Positions 1-8,532 of a DNA stretch of 35,825 nucleotides are shown one piece after another. Source of the stretch: an uncultured Sphingomonadales bacterium (lineage in GTDB: Bacteria; Pseudomonadota; Alphaproteobacteria; Sphingomonadales; Sphingomonadaceae); assembly GCA_937898525.1 (NCBI GenBank), contig CALCBC010000001.1:1-35825 (forward strand), written 5' to 3'. The notes under the pieces were generated by a model, which saw only the letters and a list, made by a program, of their open reading frames with translations, ran no database searches and was not told the origin of the DNA. The stretch's first letter is position 1; every line of letters begins with the position of its first letter. A program made the translations under genes and the position numbers.

Positions 1-104
1 GCACCATTTCCTGGCCAGTGACGGGCCCCGCCCGGCCGTGGGCGGCGGCCTCAGCTTCGGCGACCCGCCGTCCGCCTGCGTCGAGCGACGAGCGTTTTCG
101 ACGA

Positions 105-124
105 CCGGCCGAGCTGCTGGCCGG
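105..124. terminator. Possible hairpin terminator downstream of the M24 gene
   Basis: A perfect 6-bp stem, CCGGCC and GGCCGG, with an 8-nt loop lies about 25 bp past the stop of the minus-strand M24 gene. There is no clear T-run, so it is only a candidate. The remaining bases 1-148 show no gene I can support. Confidence 0.3.
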
Positions 125-148
125 GGCGCGTCCGCAGCGTGCGTCGGG

Positions 149-1315
149 TCAGGCGGAAATGCGCACGGGAGCGGCCTGCCAGCCCTCGGCAAGCGGCTGA
201 CACCCTTCCGGCGTGATCAGCACCGGGCAACCGAGCGAACAGCCGCGGGAGAAGTCTTTCGCCACGACGTGCGGTTCGAGCTCGAGCACCATCCCGGGCT
301 CGAGCACGATATCGAGGTCCTCGTCGAAGCTCGTGCCGAGCGCGGTCTGGGCGATCGGACGCTCGAACGACAATCCCAGCCCGTGAAACATGGGCCCGAG
401 GACCTGGTATCCCCGGGCAAGGGCCGGGGCCTTCATGAGCGCCTGCAGTTCTCCGGCCGACAGGCCGGGTTTCAGCGCGTCTAGGCCGCCGGCGAAGCAC
501 TCGGCGGCGGTTGCGGCGACCTGTTCCCACGCCTCGTCGACCTTGCCGACGAAGAACGGTTGATTGAACTGGGCGCAGTAGCCCTCGAACCTGGCATCGA
601 ACTCGGAGTTGATGACGTCGCCATCCTCGAGGATGCGCCCTTTCGGAGCCGGCAGGGACCCACCCATCGCACCGTGGACGCTCCGGCTGCCCGAGTGGAA
701 CAGGAGCAGGGTATGCGAATCGCAGCCGCCGCGGAAAAGCGACCGCATCAGCTCCGCCTTGACGTCGAGGTCGCTGACGCCGGGCCTCGCGAGGGTGGCG
801 ACCGCCTCGATGGCATCCAGGCCCACCTTGCACCCCGACCTGAAGCACTCGATCTCGTAGTCCGTCTTGATGCGCCGGACGCGCTCGAGGATCGGGGCGG
901 CGTCCACGATCGAGGCGTTCGGAAACCGCTCCGTCATTCGACGGTGGATCTGGGCAGGGAAACTGAGATCGCCCTCGTATCCGGAAAGAAGCGCACCGAA
1001 CGTGTGCTTCTCCCAGCCCCTCTCCTCGACAATTCCGAGAATGCCGTCGGCAAATCGCGGGTAGCCGTTTCGGTGATCCGTTACCCACGCATCCGGATCG
1101 TGGCCGCCGCCGAACGAGAGCATGATGGGCTCACCTTCGAGGGGGAACAGGAGGACCCCTTCCCGCAACATGCCGGACAGGTACTGCAGGTCGGCCAGCC
1201 GATAGAGGTTCAGCCCGGCGTTGCCGACGACGATCAGGCAGTCGATGCCGGCTTCGCTCATGGCCGCGCGCGTGCGGCTCCACCGGTGGTCTTTTTCGCT
1301 GGCAGGCGGAGTCAT
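149..1315 (-). CDS. M24-family (creatinase/aminopeptidase P fold) hydrolase with altered metal ligands
   Basis: A 388-aa protein with the two-part layout of the M24B family: an N-terminal creatinase-like domain (about 1-155) and a C-terminal pita-bread domain. The substrate-side His of the family is present (SVHG, His214), as are the HGLG histidine (His311) and the LEPGM..LEP glutamate (Glu347). However, the positions normally occupied by metal-binding Asp, Asp and the last Glu read Glu238, Gln249 and Gly362. It therefore resembles creatinase-type, metal-independent members more than true Xaa-Pro peptidases. The substrate is unknown; a C-N bond hydrolase of the catabolic island is an inference. 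AGAAAGG precedes the ATG. It follows the amidohydrolase by 36 bp, probably as the second gene of that operon. Confidence 0.85.
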   Translation of the reverse strand: MTPPASEKDHRWSRTRAAMSEAGIDCLIVVGNAGLNLYRLADLQYLSGMLREGVLLFPLEGEPIMLSFGGGHDPDAWVTDHRNGYPRFADGILGIVEERGWEKHTFGALLSGYEGDLSFPAQIHRRMTERFPNASIVDAAPILERVRRIKTDYEIECFRSGCKVGLDAIEAVATLARPGVSDLDVKAELMRSLFRGGCDSHTLLLFHSGSRSVHGAMGGSLPAPKGRILEDGDVINSEFDARFEGYCAQFNQPFFVGKVDEAWEQVAATAAECFAGGLDALKPGLSAGELQALMKAPALARGYQVLGPMFHGLGLSFERPIAQTALGTSFDEDLDIVLEPGMVLELEPHVVAKDFSRGCSLGCPVLITPEGCQPLAEGWQAAPVRISA

Positions 1316-1351
1316 GGAACACCTTTCTCTCTCGAGGCGCCGAGGTGGCGG

Positions 1352-2374
1352 TCAAAGTCCGAGCAGGCGGGCGGCGTTGCCGTACTCGATGGCCGCCAGC
1401 CTTTCCGGGGCGAGTTGCAGCCGCGCCAGGCCGGCGCGTGACGAAGCGAGCGTTCCCCAGGGGAAATCGGTCCCATAGAGAATCTGCTCCGTCGGCAGCC
1501 ATTGCTGGAGGGCTGCCATCGCTGCCGGATTGGCCACGCTGGCGGTGTCGACGTACAGCTTCGACAGCGCGGCCGCGGCCCCTTCGGGCACGCGCGCGCC
1601 CAGCTCGCGATCGACGAAGCCCATCGCGATCACTCGCTCGGCGACCATCGGCAGCACGCCTCCGCCATGCGAGAAGACGAACCGGATCGTTGGAAATTCG
1701 CTGAACACCCCCGCCCACAGCAGGCTCGATATCGTGCGCGCGGTATCGACCGGGAACTCGATCAGCGGCGTGGCCAGTTCCGGCACCAGTCCGGCGCAGC
1801 AAGGAGCATCGGTGGGATGGACGTAGACGAGCGCATTGCGCGCGGCGAGCCACTCGAACAGCGGGCGGAACTCGCGATCGCCGAGATACCGGCCGCCGTA
1901 GTTGCTCAGCAGGCCGACCCCGTGGCTGCCGTCGAGCCTGAGAGCGCGCTCGGCCTCGCGGATCGCTCCCTCGACGTCCGGCATCGGCAGGGCGGCGAAG
2001 AACCCGAAGCGGCCGGAATGCTCCGAGCCGAGCGCCACTGCGTAGTCGTTGCAGTCGCGGGCGATCGCCGCAGCCGCGGCGTCGTCACCGAAATGGACGC
2101 CGGGCGAGGAGATCGAGAGGATGGCCCGCTCGACCTTCGCCTCGTTCATGGCGGCGAGCGATGCTTCGGGCGTCCAGGCCATGACGGCGTCCACCCCCGT
2201 CGCGAAACGGTCCATCCAGCCCTGCACGTGCGGCTTGTAGAACGGCGGCAGGAAGTGGTGGTGAACGTCGATCGCCGAACTGACGAACTCCGGCTGGCTC
2301 TGCGCCCCCGCGGTACCGCCGAGTATCAATGCGGCGCTTCCGCCTTGCAGCATGGTCCGGCGCGTGAGTTTCAT
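1352..2374 (-). CDS. Tat-exported amidohydrolase-2 family protein (ACMSD-like decarboxylase/hydrolase)
   Basis: 340 aa. The N-terminus has a twin-arginine signal (TRRTML, Arg5-Arg6), a hydrophobic stretch and a likely cleavage site near residues 23-25, so the product should be periplasmic. The mature part is a TIM-barrel amidohydrolase of the COG2159 type: DVHHH (His38, His40), YVHP, SHGGG and a late GTDFPW supplying metal ligands. Relatives include aminocarboxymuconate-semialdehyde decarboxylase and resorcylate-type decarboxylases; the substrate here is not known. The ATG at 2374 was chosen over longer in-frame starts because it gives a proper Tat signal and has GGGAGA about 8 nt upstream. 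It diverges from the FAD monooxygenase at 2459, sharing a short promoter region with an inverted repeat. Confidence 0.88.
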   Translation of the reverse strand: MKLTRRTMLQGGSAALILGGTAGAQSQPEFVSSAIDVHHHFLPPFYKPHVQGWMDRFATGVDAVMAWTPEASLAAMNEAKVERAILSISSPGVHFGDDAAAAAIARDCNDYAVALGSEHSGRFGFFAALPMPDVEGAIREAERALRLDGSHGVGLLSNYGGRYLGDREFRPLFEWLAARNALVYVHPTDAPCCAGLVPELATPLIEFPVDTARTISSLLWAGVFSEFPTIRFVFSHGGGVLPMVAERVIAMGFVDRELGARVPEGAAAALSKLYVDTASVANPAAMAALQQWLPTEQILYGTDFPWGTLASSRAGLARLQLAPERLAAIEYGNAARLLGL

Positions 2375-2393
2375 GCGCGACCCATCTCCCATT

Positions 2394-2411
2394 ATTCTTG
2401 CGCCTAGGAAT
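2394..2411. promoter_or_regulatory. Operator-like inverted repeat, copy 1 (ATTCC-N8-GGAAT family)
   Basis: Plus strand reads ATTCT-N8-GGAAT. On the minus strand it is ATTCCTA..AGAAT, one mismatch from the perfect repeats at 11900 and 18154 and with identical 8-nt spacing. It sits in the 84-bp divergent intergenic region between the amidohydrolase and the FAD monooxygenase. Binding by the island's TetR protein is inferred. Confidence 0.6.
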
Positions 2412-2458
2412 TCATCGGACAATGCTGGGCGGGACGCAAGTGCGCAAAGGCGGTGGAG

Positions 2459-3574
2459 ATGAGGCAAGCCCGGATTCTGGTCATCGGGGGCGGTATCGGC
2501 GGGCTCACCGCCGCTTCGGCATTGGGGCAGCGTGGCTTCGAGGTCACCGTCATCGAGCGCGATCCGGCCGGATCGGTGGAGGGCGTGGGGATCAGCCAGC
2601 AGGCCAACGTGGTGCGGGCGCTGGCGACACTGGGACTTGCGAAGGACTATGTGGAGGCCGGCTGGGCCTATGAGGCCGTCGAGATATACGCGCCCGACGG
2701 CACGCAGGTGGCCCGGATCCCTTCGCGCTCGCTGATCGAGGGCTATCCGGCAAGCATGGGCATTCCTCGCCCGGCGTTGCATCGCGTCCTGACACGGGCT
2801 GCCGTCGCTGCCGGTGCCGAGATTCGGCGCGGCGTGACGGCGGACGGGCTCGACGACACGGGTTCGCAGGTGGAGGTGACGTTCTCGGACGGAAGCCACG
2901 GCGATTTCGACGTGGTCGTGGGTGCGGACGGCATCTACTCACAGACGCGGCGGATGCTGTTTCCCGATGCCCCCGTCCCGGCATTCGTGGGCCAGTCGGT
3001 TTGGCGCTACAACCTGCCGAGGCCGGCGGACTTCGATGCGCTGCACGTGTACAACGGCCCGATCGGCGTCGGGCTCGTGCCGATGAGCAGGGACCAGATC
3101 TATCTCTACGCAACCACGCCGGAGCCCGACAATCCCACCTTCGAGACCGAGGGTCTTGCCGCCAGGATGCGCGAGCGCCTGGCGAACTGTGCACCCGCCA
3201 TCCGTCAGCTCGCCCGAAGCATCACGGATGACGGCGCCGTGGTCTACCGCCCGCTCGAGACGATCTTCCTCGAGGGAGACTGGAGCAAGGGCCGCGTCGT
3301 CCTGATCGGCGACGCCGTTCACGCGACGACCCCTCATCTCGGCCAGGGCGGCGGAATGGCAATCGAGGATGCCGTCGTGCTCGCCGAAGAGCTCGCGCGC
3401 CACGACGATCCCGAGGCCGCCTTTGCAGCCTATCGAGCCCGGCGGTTCGCGCGCTGCCGCTTCGTCGTCGAGAAGTCTCTCGAGATTTGCCGCGGCCAGC
3501 TCGGCCTCGGCCCGCTTGTCGACAATGCCGCTGCGGGCGCTCAGATGAACGCGCTCCTGGCGGAGCCGATCTGA
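2459..3574 (+). CDS. FAD-dependent aromatic monooxygenase (salicylate/3-hydroxybenzoate hydroxylase-like)
   Basis: About 371 aa, the usual size of class A flavoprotein hydroxylases. All three signature motifs are present: the N-terminal dinucleotide fold GGGIGG, the DG motif (GADGIYSQTRR) and the GD motif (LIGDAVHATTPHLGQGGG). It should use NAD(P)H and O2 to hydroxylate an aromatic ring, possibly with decarboxylation; the substrate is not predictable. I prefer ATG 2459 with AAAGG 7 nt upstream over the in-frame GTG at 2453. It is the only catabolic enzyme gene on the plus strand in region 1. It ends 5 bp from the convergent GST gene. It is paralogous in type to the monooxygenase at 13572. Confidence 0.88.
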   Translation: MRQARILVIGGGIGGLTAASALGQRGFEVTVIERDPAGSVEGVGISQQANVVRALATLGLAKDYVEAGWAYEAVEIYAPDGTQVARIPSRSLIEGYPASMGIPRPALHRVLTRAAVAAGAEIRRGVTADGLDDTGSQVEVTFSDGSHGDFDVVVGADGIYSQTRRMLFPDAPVPAFVGQSVWRYNLPRPADFDALHVYNGPIGVGLVPMSRDQIYLYATTPEPDNPTFETEGLAARMRERLANCAPAIRQLARSITDDGAVVYRPLETIFLEGDWSKGRVVLIGDAVHATTPHLGQGGGMAIEDAVVLAEELARHDDPEAAFAAYRARRFARCRFVVEKSLEICRGQLGLGPLVDNAAAGAQMNALLAEPI

Positions 3575-3579
3575 AGCCG

Positions 3580-4257
3580 TCAGTCGACCGGCGGCGGAAC
3601 GAACTTCAGTCCTTCGCGCTCGAGCAGGGCCTGCGCTTCCTCTTCGCGGGCCAGCACGCGGACGACGACGGGCCGCTGCTCCGTGGCCCGCGCATGGCGG
3701 GCGAAGCACGGGAACCGGGAGACGTCGTAACCCGCCCCTTCGACTCGCCAGAAGACCCAGTAGAGGTAACCATCCATCGCCGACCATTGGTCGCCGTACC
3801 ACCAAGGTGCACCGGCCAACCGGTCCTCGACGATCTGAAAATACTCGTCCATCGCCGCCACGGCGGTCTTCCTGACGATCGCGGAATGCTCGGGACCCGC
3901 GAAGAACATCGGCATTCTTATGCGGGTCACGAGCGGATGGAGCGTGGACGAGCAGAAGCAGAGGTCGGCCAGTTGCCGGCAGCGATCCGCCAGGGTCGGT
4001 GCCGGGGGCATCAACCGCGCTTCAGGGAAGCGCTCGTTCAGGTAGGTCAGGATGGCGACGTTTTCCGTCAGTACCGTCCCGTCGATCTCCAGCGCCGGTA
4101 CCTTGCCTTTCGGGTTGATGCGACGGAATTCCGGTGACTTGTGCTCGCCCTTGAGGAAGCGGACCACGCGGACCTCGAACGCGACACCTGCTTCCTCGAG
4201 CGCGATCGCGGCAACGCGGCCGCAGGTCCCCGGCGCGGTGCGGAGTACCGTGCTCAT
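3580..4257 (-). CDS. Glutathione S-transferase
   Basis: 225 aa with an N-terminal thioredoxin-fold domain (about 1-80) and a C-terminal helical domain. The PGTC motif near residues 9-12 matches the Cys-containing start of bacterial beta-class GSTs, and the NPKGKVPAL (cis-Pro) and TEN segments form the glutathione site. GSTs in aromatic operons act as maleylpyruvate or maleylacetoacetate isomerases, as beta-etherases, or in conjugation. An isomerase step next to the FAH-type hydrolases is attractive but inferred. The start overlaps the MFS stop (ATGA), so it is translationally coupled as the last gene of the 11847-to-3580 operon. Confidence 0.87.
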   Translation of the reverse strand: MSTVLRTAPGTCGRVAAIALEEAGVAFEVRVVRFLKGEHKSPEFRRINPKGKVPALEIDGTVLTENVAILTYLNERFPEARLMPPAPTLADRCRQLADLCFCSSTLHPLVTRIRMPMFFAGPEHSAIVRKTAVAAMDEYFQIVEDRLAGAPWWYGDQWSAMDGYLYWVFWRVEGAGYDVSRFPCFARHARATEQRPVVVRVLAREEEAQALLEREGLKFVPPPVD

Positions 4258-5474
4258 GCCGTGAGCTGTGCTGCAGGGGCGGACCCGGTATGCACCTTGG
4301 GCAACCGGAGAAACAGCGCGATCGCGACCGCGAGCCCGAATACCGTGACCAGGAGCGCGGCCCTGTAACCACCCGTGGCATCGGCCAGCGCGCCGATCCA
4401 CAGCGGGCTGACACCTCCCATCAGCATGAAGCTCGCATACTGGACCGCATAGAGCCGTCCGTAATGGGCGATGCCGAAATAGCGGGCGGTGAGATACCCG
4501 ATCAGGTCCGCCTCCGCCCCCATTGCCGTCCCGAGGGCGACCGCGCCGATCCACGCGAACGCGGCCCCCTGCCAGGCAAGCGCGAGACAGCCGAGGGCGC
4601 ACAAACCGCAGCAGGCCGCGGCGATCCGCGGCGCTTCCAGCCGGTCCGCGAGCCACCCGACGACGAGCCGGCTGACGATGACGGACGCCCCGATCGCCCC
4701 GGCGATCTTGCCTGCCGTGGGCGCATCGACTCCTGCCTCGCGCAACATCGGCACGAAGTGGGTCAGCAGGCCGGCGAATGCGAGCGACATCGTCCCGAAG
4801 GCGAACAGCAGGGCCAGGAACAGGGGCGAGCGAAGCTGGCCGCCGTTCGAGGCCGGACGCGTGACCGCCTCGTTTCCGCCCCGCAGCGCGAGCGCGGGGA
4901 TGATCCCCAGCGCCGCTATCGCCGCCAGGGCCAGGTATCCGGTCTGCCACCCGTGCTCGGCAACGACCAGGGCCAGGACCGGCGGAACGACCATCGCGGC
5001 GACGCCGACGCCCATCTGGGTGAGTCCCAACGCGAGGCCGCGCGAGCGATCGAACACTGCATTGACTGCTCGCGCGTAAGCCACCGGTGCGGAGCAGGCG
5101 GCGAAGAACCCGATCGCCGCCATGACTCCGATGTAGGCGGGCACGGTCTCCACCGCCGTCCCCAGGGCCGCGAACCCGGCCGCGAGCGCCAGCGCACCGA
5201 ACAGCGCCGGCCAGCGAGGGCCGAACCGGTCGACCAGCCAGCCGACGAGGGGCAGCGCCAGCGCCAGTGCGACGGTCGCCCCGAAGAAGGCCCCGCCGAG
5301 CGCCGTCCGGCTCAGGCCGATCTCCCCCTCCAGGTCCTTGGCAAAGATCCCGGCGGTGTAAGTCAGCAGGCCAGCGATGCCGAGACCGGCCCCGGTCGCG
5401 GCAGCGAGAACCACCGGCCAGCCCCGTCGGAACTCGGAAGGCGGGCTCGGCCCGCCGCGCACTTTGGATCGCAT
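4254..5474 (-). CDS. MFS transporter, monocarboxylate/oxalate-formate type
   Basis: 406 aa, very hydrophobic, with about 12 predicted membrane segments. Features include the loop motif GWLVDRFGPR after TM2 and the ARAVNAVFDRSRGLALGLTQMGVG segment, typical of the MCT/OFA branch of the major facilitator superfamily. It probably moves an organic or aromatic acid across the inner membrane. The start at 5474 follows the small periplasmic gene by 13 bp, with AAGGAG in its 3' end, and the stop overlaps the GST start. It is the third MFS carrier in the same operon. Confidence 0.88.
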   Translation of the reverse strand: MRSKVRGGPSPPSEFRRGWPVVLAAATGAGLGIAGLLTYTAGIFAKDLEGEIGLSRTALGGAFFGATVALALALPLVGWLVDRFGPRWPALFGALALAAGFAALGTAVETVPAYIGVMAAIGFFAACSAPVAYARAVNAVFDRSRGLALGLTQMGVGVAAMVVPPVLALVVAEHGWQTGYLALAAIAALGIIPALALRGGNEAVTRPASNGGQLRSPLFLALLFAFGTMSLAFAGLLTHFVPMLREAGVDAPTAGKIAGAIGASVIVSRLVVGWLADRLEAPRIAAACCGLCALGCLALAWQGAAFAWIGAVALGTAMGAEADLIGYLTARYFGIAHYGRLYAVQYASFMLMGGVSPLWIGALADATGGYRAALLVTVFGLAVAIALFLRLPKVHTGSAPAAQLTA

Positions 5475-5487
5475 CGTCCGGCCCGGC

Positions 5488-5820
5488 TCACTCCTTGGCC
5501 GGAATCTTGTCGAACTCGGCCTGGATCCGGGCGAGATTCGCGTCGCTGAGCGCCTCGGGCTCGTACTGCTGGATGGCACGCAGGGTCAGGTCCCGCCCGA
5601 GGGTCTGGAACATCTCGTTGGCATAGACCGTGGGAATAAGGCGCTTGAGAATCTCGACGGCCGCCGGGTCCTCCAGCAGCTTGCCGACGAGGGTTTCGTC
5701 CACGGAGTAATGGGCGGCGGGTTGGGATGTGGTCGCTTCCTGTGCGACCGCAAGGGTGGGGACCGCGGCAAGGGATGCGGCGGCCAGCAGGCCCGCAAGC
5801 TTCAACGCCTGTATACGCAT
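5488..5820 (-). CDS. Small exported protein of unknown function
   Basis: 110 aa. The start, MRIQALKLAG, is followed by an Ala/Leu-rich core and a cleavage site near AVAQ (about residue 27), so it is predicted to be periplasmic. The mature part (about 83 aa) looks helical and soluble, with LLEDPAAVEILKRLIP and a later LTLRAIQQYEP segment, and has no Cys or catalytic motif. I do not recognise a named family with certainty. From memory, similar short helical segments occur attached to some sphingomonad periplasmic enzymes, which is unverified. It has a strong Shine-Dalgarno (AAGGAG) and sits between two transporter genes, so a binding or accessory role in solute handling is possible. Confidence 0.75.
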   Translation of the reverse strand: MRIQALKLAGLLAAASLAAVPTLAVAQEATTSQPAAHYSVDETLVGKLLEDPAAVEILKRLIPTVYANEMFQTLGRDLTLRAIQQYEPEALSDANLARIQAEFDKIPAKE

Positions 5821-5845
5821 CGGTCTTCTCCTTCAGTTGAACGGG

Positions 5846-7117
5846 TCAGTTCTGCAGCGTTTCGTCAAACCGGACGGCGTGGCTGGAGGGCTGTGTCACC
5901 GCGAGGCGCCGGGACATCCGCGGCAGCAGCAGGAACGAGGCGGCGGCTACCGCGGTGGCGATCCCGACGAAGGCTCCCGGTGCGCTGTAGCCGTAGATGA
6001 ACATGGCGATCACCGGGGCGACCAGCAGGCCCGAGCCCATCGCGGCACTGGTCATTCCGGCCACCGCGCCCTGCATGTTCGAGGGGTTTGCCAGCGAGGC
6101 GCCCGAGGCAGCCGCCGGCATGCCGAAAGCCGCGCCGGCGCTGCTCAGGACGTAGGCGAACACGATCCAGGGGTACGTCTGGGCGATGGCCATGAGCCCG
6201 TTGCCCGCGATCAGCAGGACGCTACCGGCCAGCATGAGCAGCGGAGGTCGCGCACGGATGCGGCGCATGATGCCGAGCTGCACCGTGACCGCCGCCGACG
6301 CACCCAGCATCATCGCGATTCCGGCAAGCGGCTGGGCCTCGATCGGCGCCAGGCGAAGCCGGTCGATGACCACGAACCCCAGCATCTGCAGGCTCGCTGC
6401 CTGGCATCCGCTCAGCATCGCGAGATAGGCCACGAATGGCAGGACCGAAGGGCGCCGAAGCGTGTCCCAGTTTCGCGACGCGCGTTCGTTCGAATCCGCT
6501 GATCGCGCCTGCGAGGCCGGCAGCCGCCAGGCCACCCACGCGAGAATGCCGCAGCCGACGAGGGTAAAGACGACCTGCGGCCCGGCGAGGCCGAGCCACG
6601 GCAGGATCAGCAACGGCGCGACCGCGGGTCCCACGATCGAGCCGAGTCCCTGGGCCGAGGCCATCGAGGCGAGCGCACCCGTGCGCTGCGCGGCGGTCGT
6701 CTGGTCGGCGATGTGCGCCTGGATCGCGGGAGCTGCTGCCAGACCGACGCTGCCGAACACCGCCCGCGCCCCCGCCAGCGCAGCGACGCCTGCGGCCACC
6801 GAGACCAGCCGGTTGACCGCGGCAAAGATGCCAACCGCAGTCAGGGCGCTTGCGACGGTGAACCCGGTGATCCCGATCAGGATCACCGGCTTGCGTCCGA
6901 TCAGGTCGGACCGGGCAGCCCATAGCGGCAAGGCCAGCATGCTCAACCCGGCGGAGACGGACTGGACCGCGACCATCGCCACGTCGGGAATGCCGCTGGA
7001 CCGCGCGATGGCGGGGAACAGCGACATCATCGCCAGGTTGCCGGCCGCCATCACGAACGTGGTCGTGTAGAGCAGCATGAAGCCGGAAATCCGCGACCTG
7101 CGCCGGTCGAATGTCAT
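5846..7117 (-). CDS. MFS transporter, DHA1-like
   Basis: 423 aa with about 12 hydrophobic segments. The conserved loop after TM2 reads ARSDLIGRKPVILIG, the classic MFS motif A (D-x2-GR-K), as in DHA1 drug/metabolite antiporters. A hydrophilic central loop (about 200-220) separates the two six-helix halves. It could export a toxic intermediate or import substrate; direction cannot be told from sequence. The ATG at 7117 was chosen because translation from it begins just ahead of TM1 and it lies 20 bp after the upstream MFS stop; no good Shine-Dalgarno is visible there. It is co-transcribed with its neighbours. Confidence 0.87.
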   Translation of the reverse strand: MTFDRRRSRISGFMLLYTTTFVMAAGNLAMMSLFPAIARSSGIPDVAMVAVQSVSAGLSMLALPLWAARSDLIGRKPVILIGITGFTVASALTAVGIFAAVNRLVSVAAGVAALAGARAVFGSVGLAAAPAIQAHIADQTTAAQRTGALASMASAQGLGSIVGPAVAPLLILPWLGLAGPQVVFTLVGCGILAWVAWRLPASQARSADSNERASRNWDTLRRPSVLPFVAYLAMLSGCQAASLQMLGFVVIDRLRLAPIEAQPLAGIAMMLGASAAVTVQLGIMRRIRARPPLLMLAGSVLLIAGNGLMAIAQTYPWIVFAYVLSSAGAAFGMPAAASGASLANPSNMQGAVAGMTSAAMGSGLLVAPVIAMFIYGYSAPGAFVGIATAVAAASFLLLPRMSRRLAVTQPSSHAVRFDETLQN

Positions 7118-7137
7118 GGTGCTTGCGGCCGAGAGGG

Positions 7138-8430
7138 TCACGCGACGGCCGGCGCGCGAACCGCGCCCTGTCGGTACGATAGCCACAGCACCCCCGCGCT
7201 GATCAGCGGAACGATGGTCATGCTGGCCAGCGCGTAACGCAGCGACTCCTGCCCGAGGCCCGGCATCAGCGCGTCGCTCAAGGCGCCGACGACCAGCGGG
7301 CCAAGCGCGCTGCCGATCACGCCTATCGCGGCCAGCATGATCGTCGACGCCACGCCCCGCATGTTGGCGGGCGAGAGTCCCACGGCCGCGGCGAAGCACG
7401 GGCTGCTCCCGCTGGCGAGCAGGAAGTTCATGATCGTTGCCGCCACCATCGCGACGGTGAGCGAGGAGGAGAAGCAGAAGACCAGATAGAACGGCACCGC
7501 CAGCGGCAGGGCTACCAGGGGAACCAGCAATCCCGTCAGCTCGCCTCCGCGGGTGCGCACGAGTCGGCTCGCGAGCATGCCTGCGGCAATGGTGCCCGTC
7601 ACGCCGCCGAGGCCGACCGTGGGGCCGATCAGGGCGCCCACGTTGGCCAGCGCGACGTCGTGGCTGCGCAGGAGGAATGTCGGCGCCCAGACCGGAAGCA
7701 CTCCTCCCGTCATCGCCCCGATACCCGTGCCGAGCGCGAGCAGGGCAAAGCCCGGGATACGCAGCAGGCGGCCGACCGCCACCGGGAGTTTCGGTGCGGG
7801 GCTGTCGAAGGCGTCGTTGCGGTCGAACTTGCCCCGCTCCGGCTCGCGCATCGTGGCCACCATCAGCAGGACCAGGATGAAGCCAGTTGCCCCGCAGATC
7901 AGGAACATGTTCCGCCAGCCGTAGGCCGCCGCCAGAACGCCGGCGGCGATCGAGCCGAGCACCACGCCGACGAACACGCTCGACTGGTAGATCCCCACCG
8001 CGCGAGCGCGGCGGTCGGGGGCGTACAGGTCGGCGATCATCGACATCGCGACCGGGAAGGCGGTTGCCTCGCCGACGCCGACGAGCGCCCGGGTCACCGC
8101 GAGCGAGGCAAAGCCTTCTGCCCAGCCCGTCGCCGCGGTCGCCGCCGACCACAGCGTGACGCCGACGATCAGGATGCGCGTCCGGCTGGCGCGATCGACC
8201 CAGCCGGCGATGAGGATGCCGACGGCCAGATTGAACAGGACGAAAGCGGAGCCCGAGACGATGCTCATCTCGGTGTCGCTCAACCGCAGATCGGCCTTGA
8301 TCGGATCGACGACGATCCCGAGCAGGGAGCGGTCTGCGTAATTGAACAGGTTGCTCGCGAACAACAGGAACAACCCGTAGGCGGGGTTGGGATCTCGTCG
8401 CCCCTGCGCGTCGGGTCTTGCCGCGGTCAC
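7138..8430 (-). CDS. MFS transporter, spinster-like
   Basis: About 430 aa with 12 predicted membrane segments. The start of TM1 (NYADRSLLGIVVDPIKADL) and the GVGEATAFPVAMSMIADLY segment are typical of the spinster-like MFS proteins frequent in sphingomonads. The substrate is unknown, probably an aromatic acid given the operon. Start choice: GTG at 8430 has GGAGGGG 5 nt upstream and is preferred; an in-frame GTG at 8478 would add 16 residues. It lies between the ACMSD-like amidohydrolase and a second MFS gene in the same direction. Confidence 0.87.
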   Translation of the reverse strand: MTAARPDAQGRRDPNPAYGLFLLFASNLFNYADRSLLGIVVDPIKADLRLSDTEMSIVSGSAFVLFNLAVGILIAGWVDRASRTRILIVGVTLWSAATAATGWAEGFASLAVTRALVGVGEATAFPVAMSMIADLYAPDRRARAVGIYQSSVFVGVVLGSIAAGVLAAAYGWRNMFLICGATGFILVLLMVATMREPERGKFDRNDAFDSPAPKLPVAVGRLLRIPGFALLALGTGIGAMTGGVLPVWAPTFLLRSHDVALANVGALIGPTVGLGGVTGTIAAGMLASRLVRTRGGELTGLLVPLVALPLAVPFYLVFCFSSSLTVAMVAATIMNFLLASGSSPCFAAAVGLSPANMRGVASTIMLAAIGVIGSALGPLVVGALSDALMPGLGQESLRYALASMTIVPLISAGVLWLSYRQGAVRAPAVA

Positions 8431-8532
8431 CAGTTCCCCTCCCCATTCTTCCGGCGACGCCACTCTTGGCTGTCGCACTTCGGCGCTTCCCGCCCCGATC
8501 CGATCAACGAGCTGCCCGGCGCGTCGTCCCGT

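Noticed and set aside
1..148. A partial gene at the left edge
   Set aside because: A minus-strand ATG at 7-5 has AGGAA directly abutting it with no spacer, and only two codons would be visible, so no call is possible.
2375..2899. N-terminal extension of the Tat amidohydrolase
   Set aside because: The extension reads antisense through the FAD monooxygenase and would bury the Tat signal; ATG 2374 has its own ribosome site.
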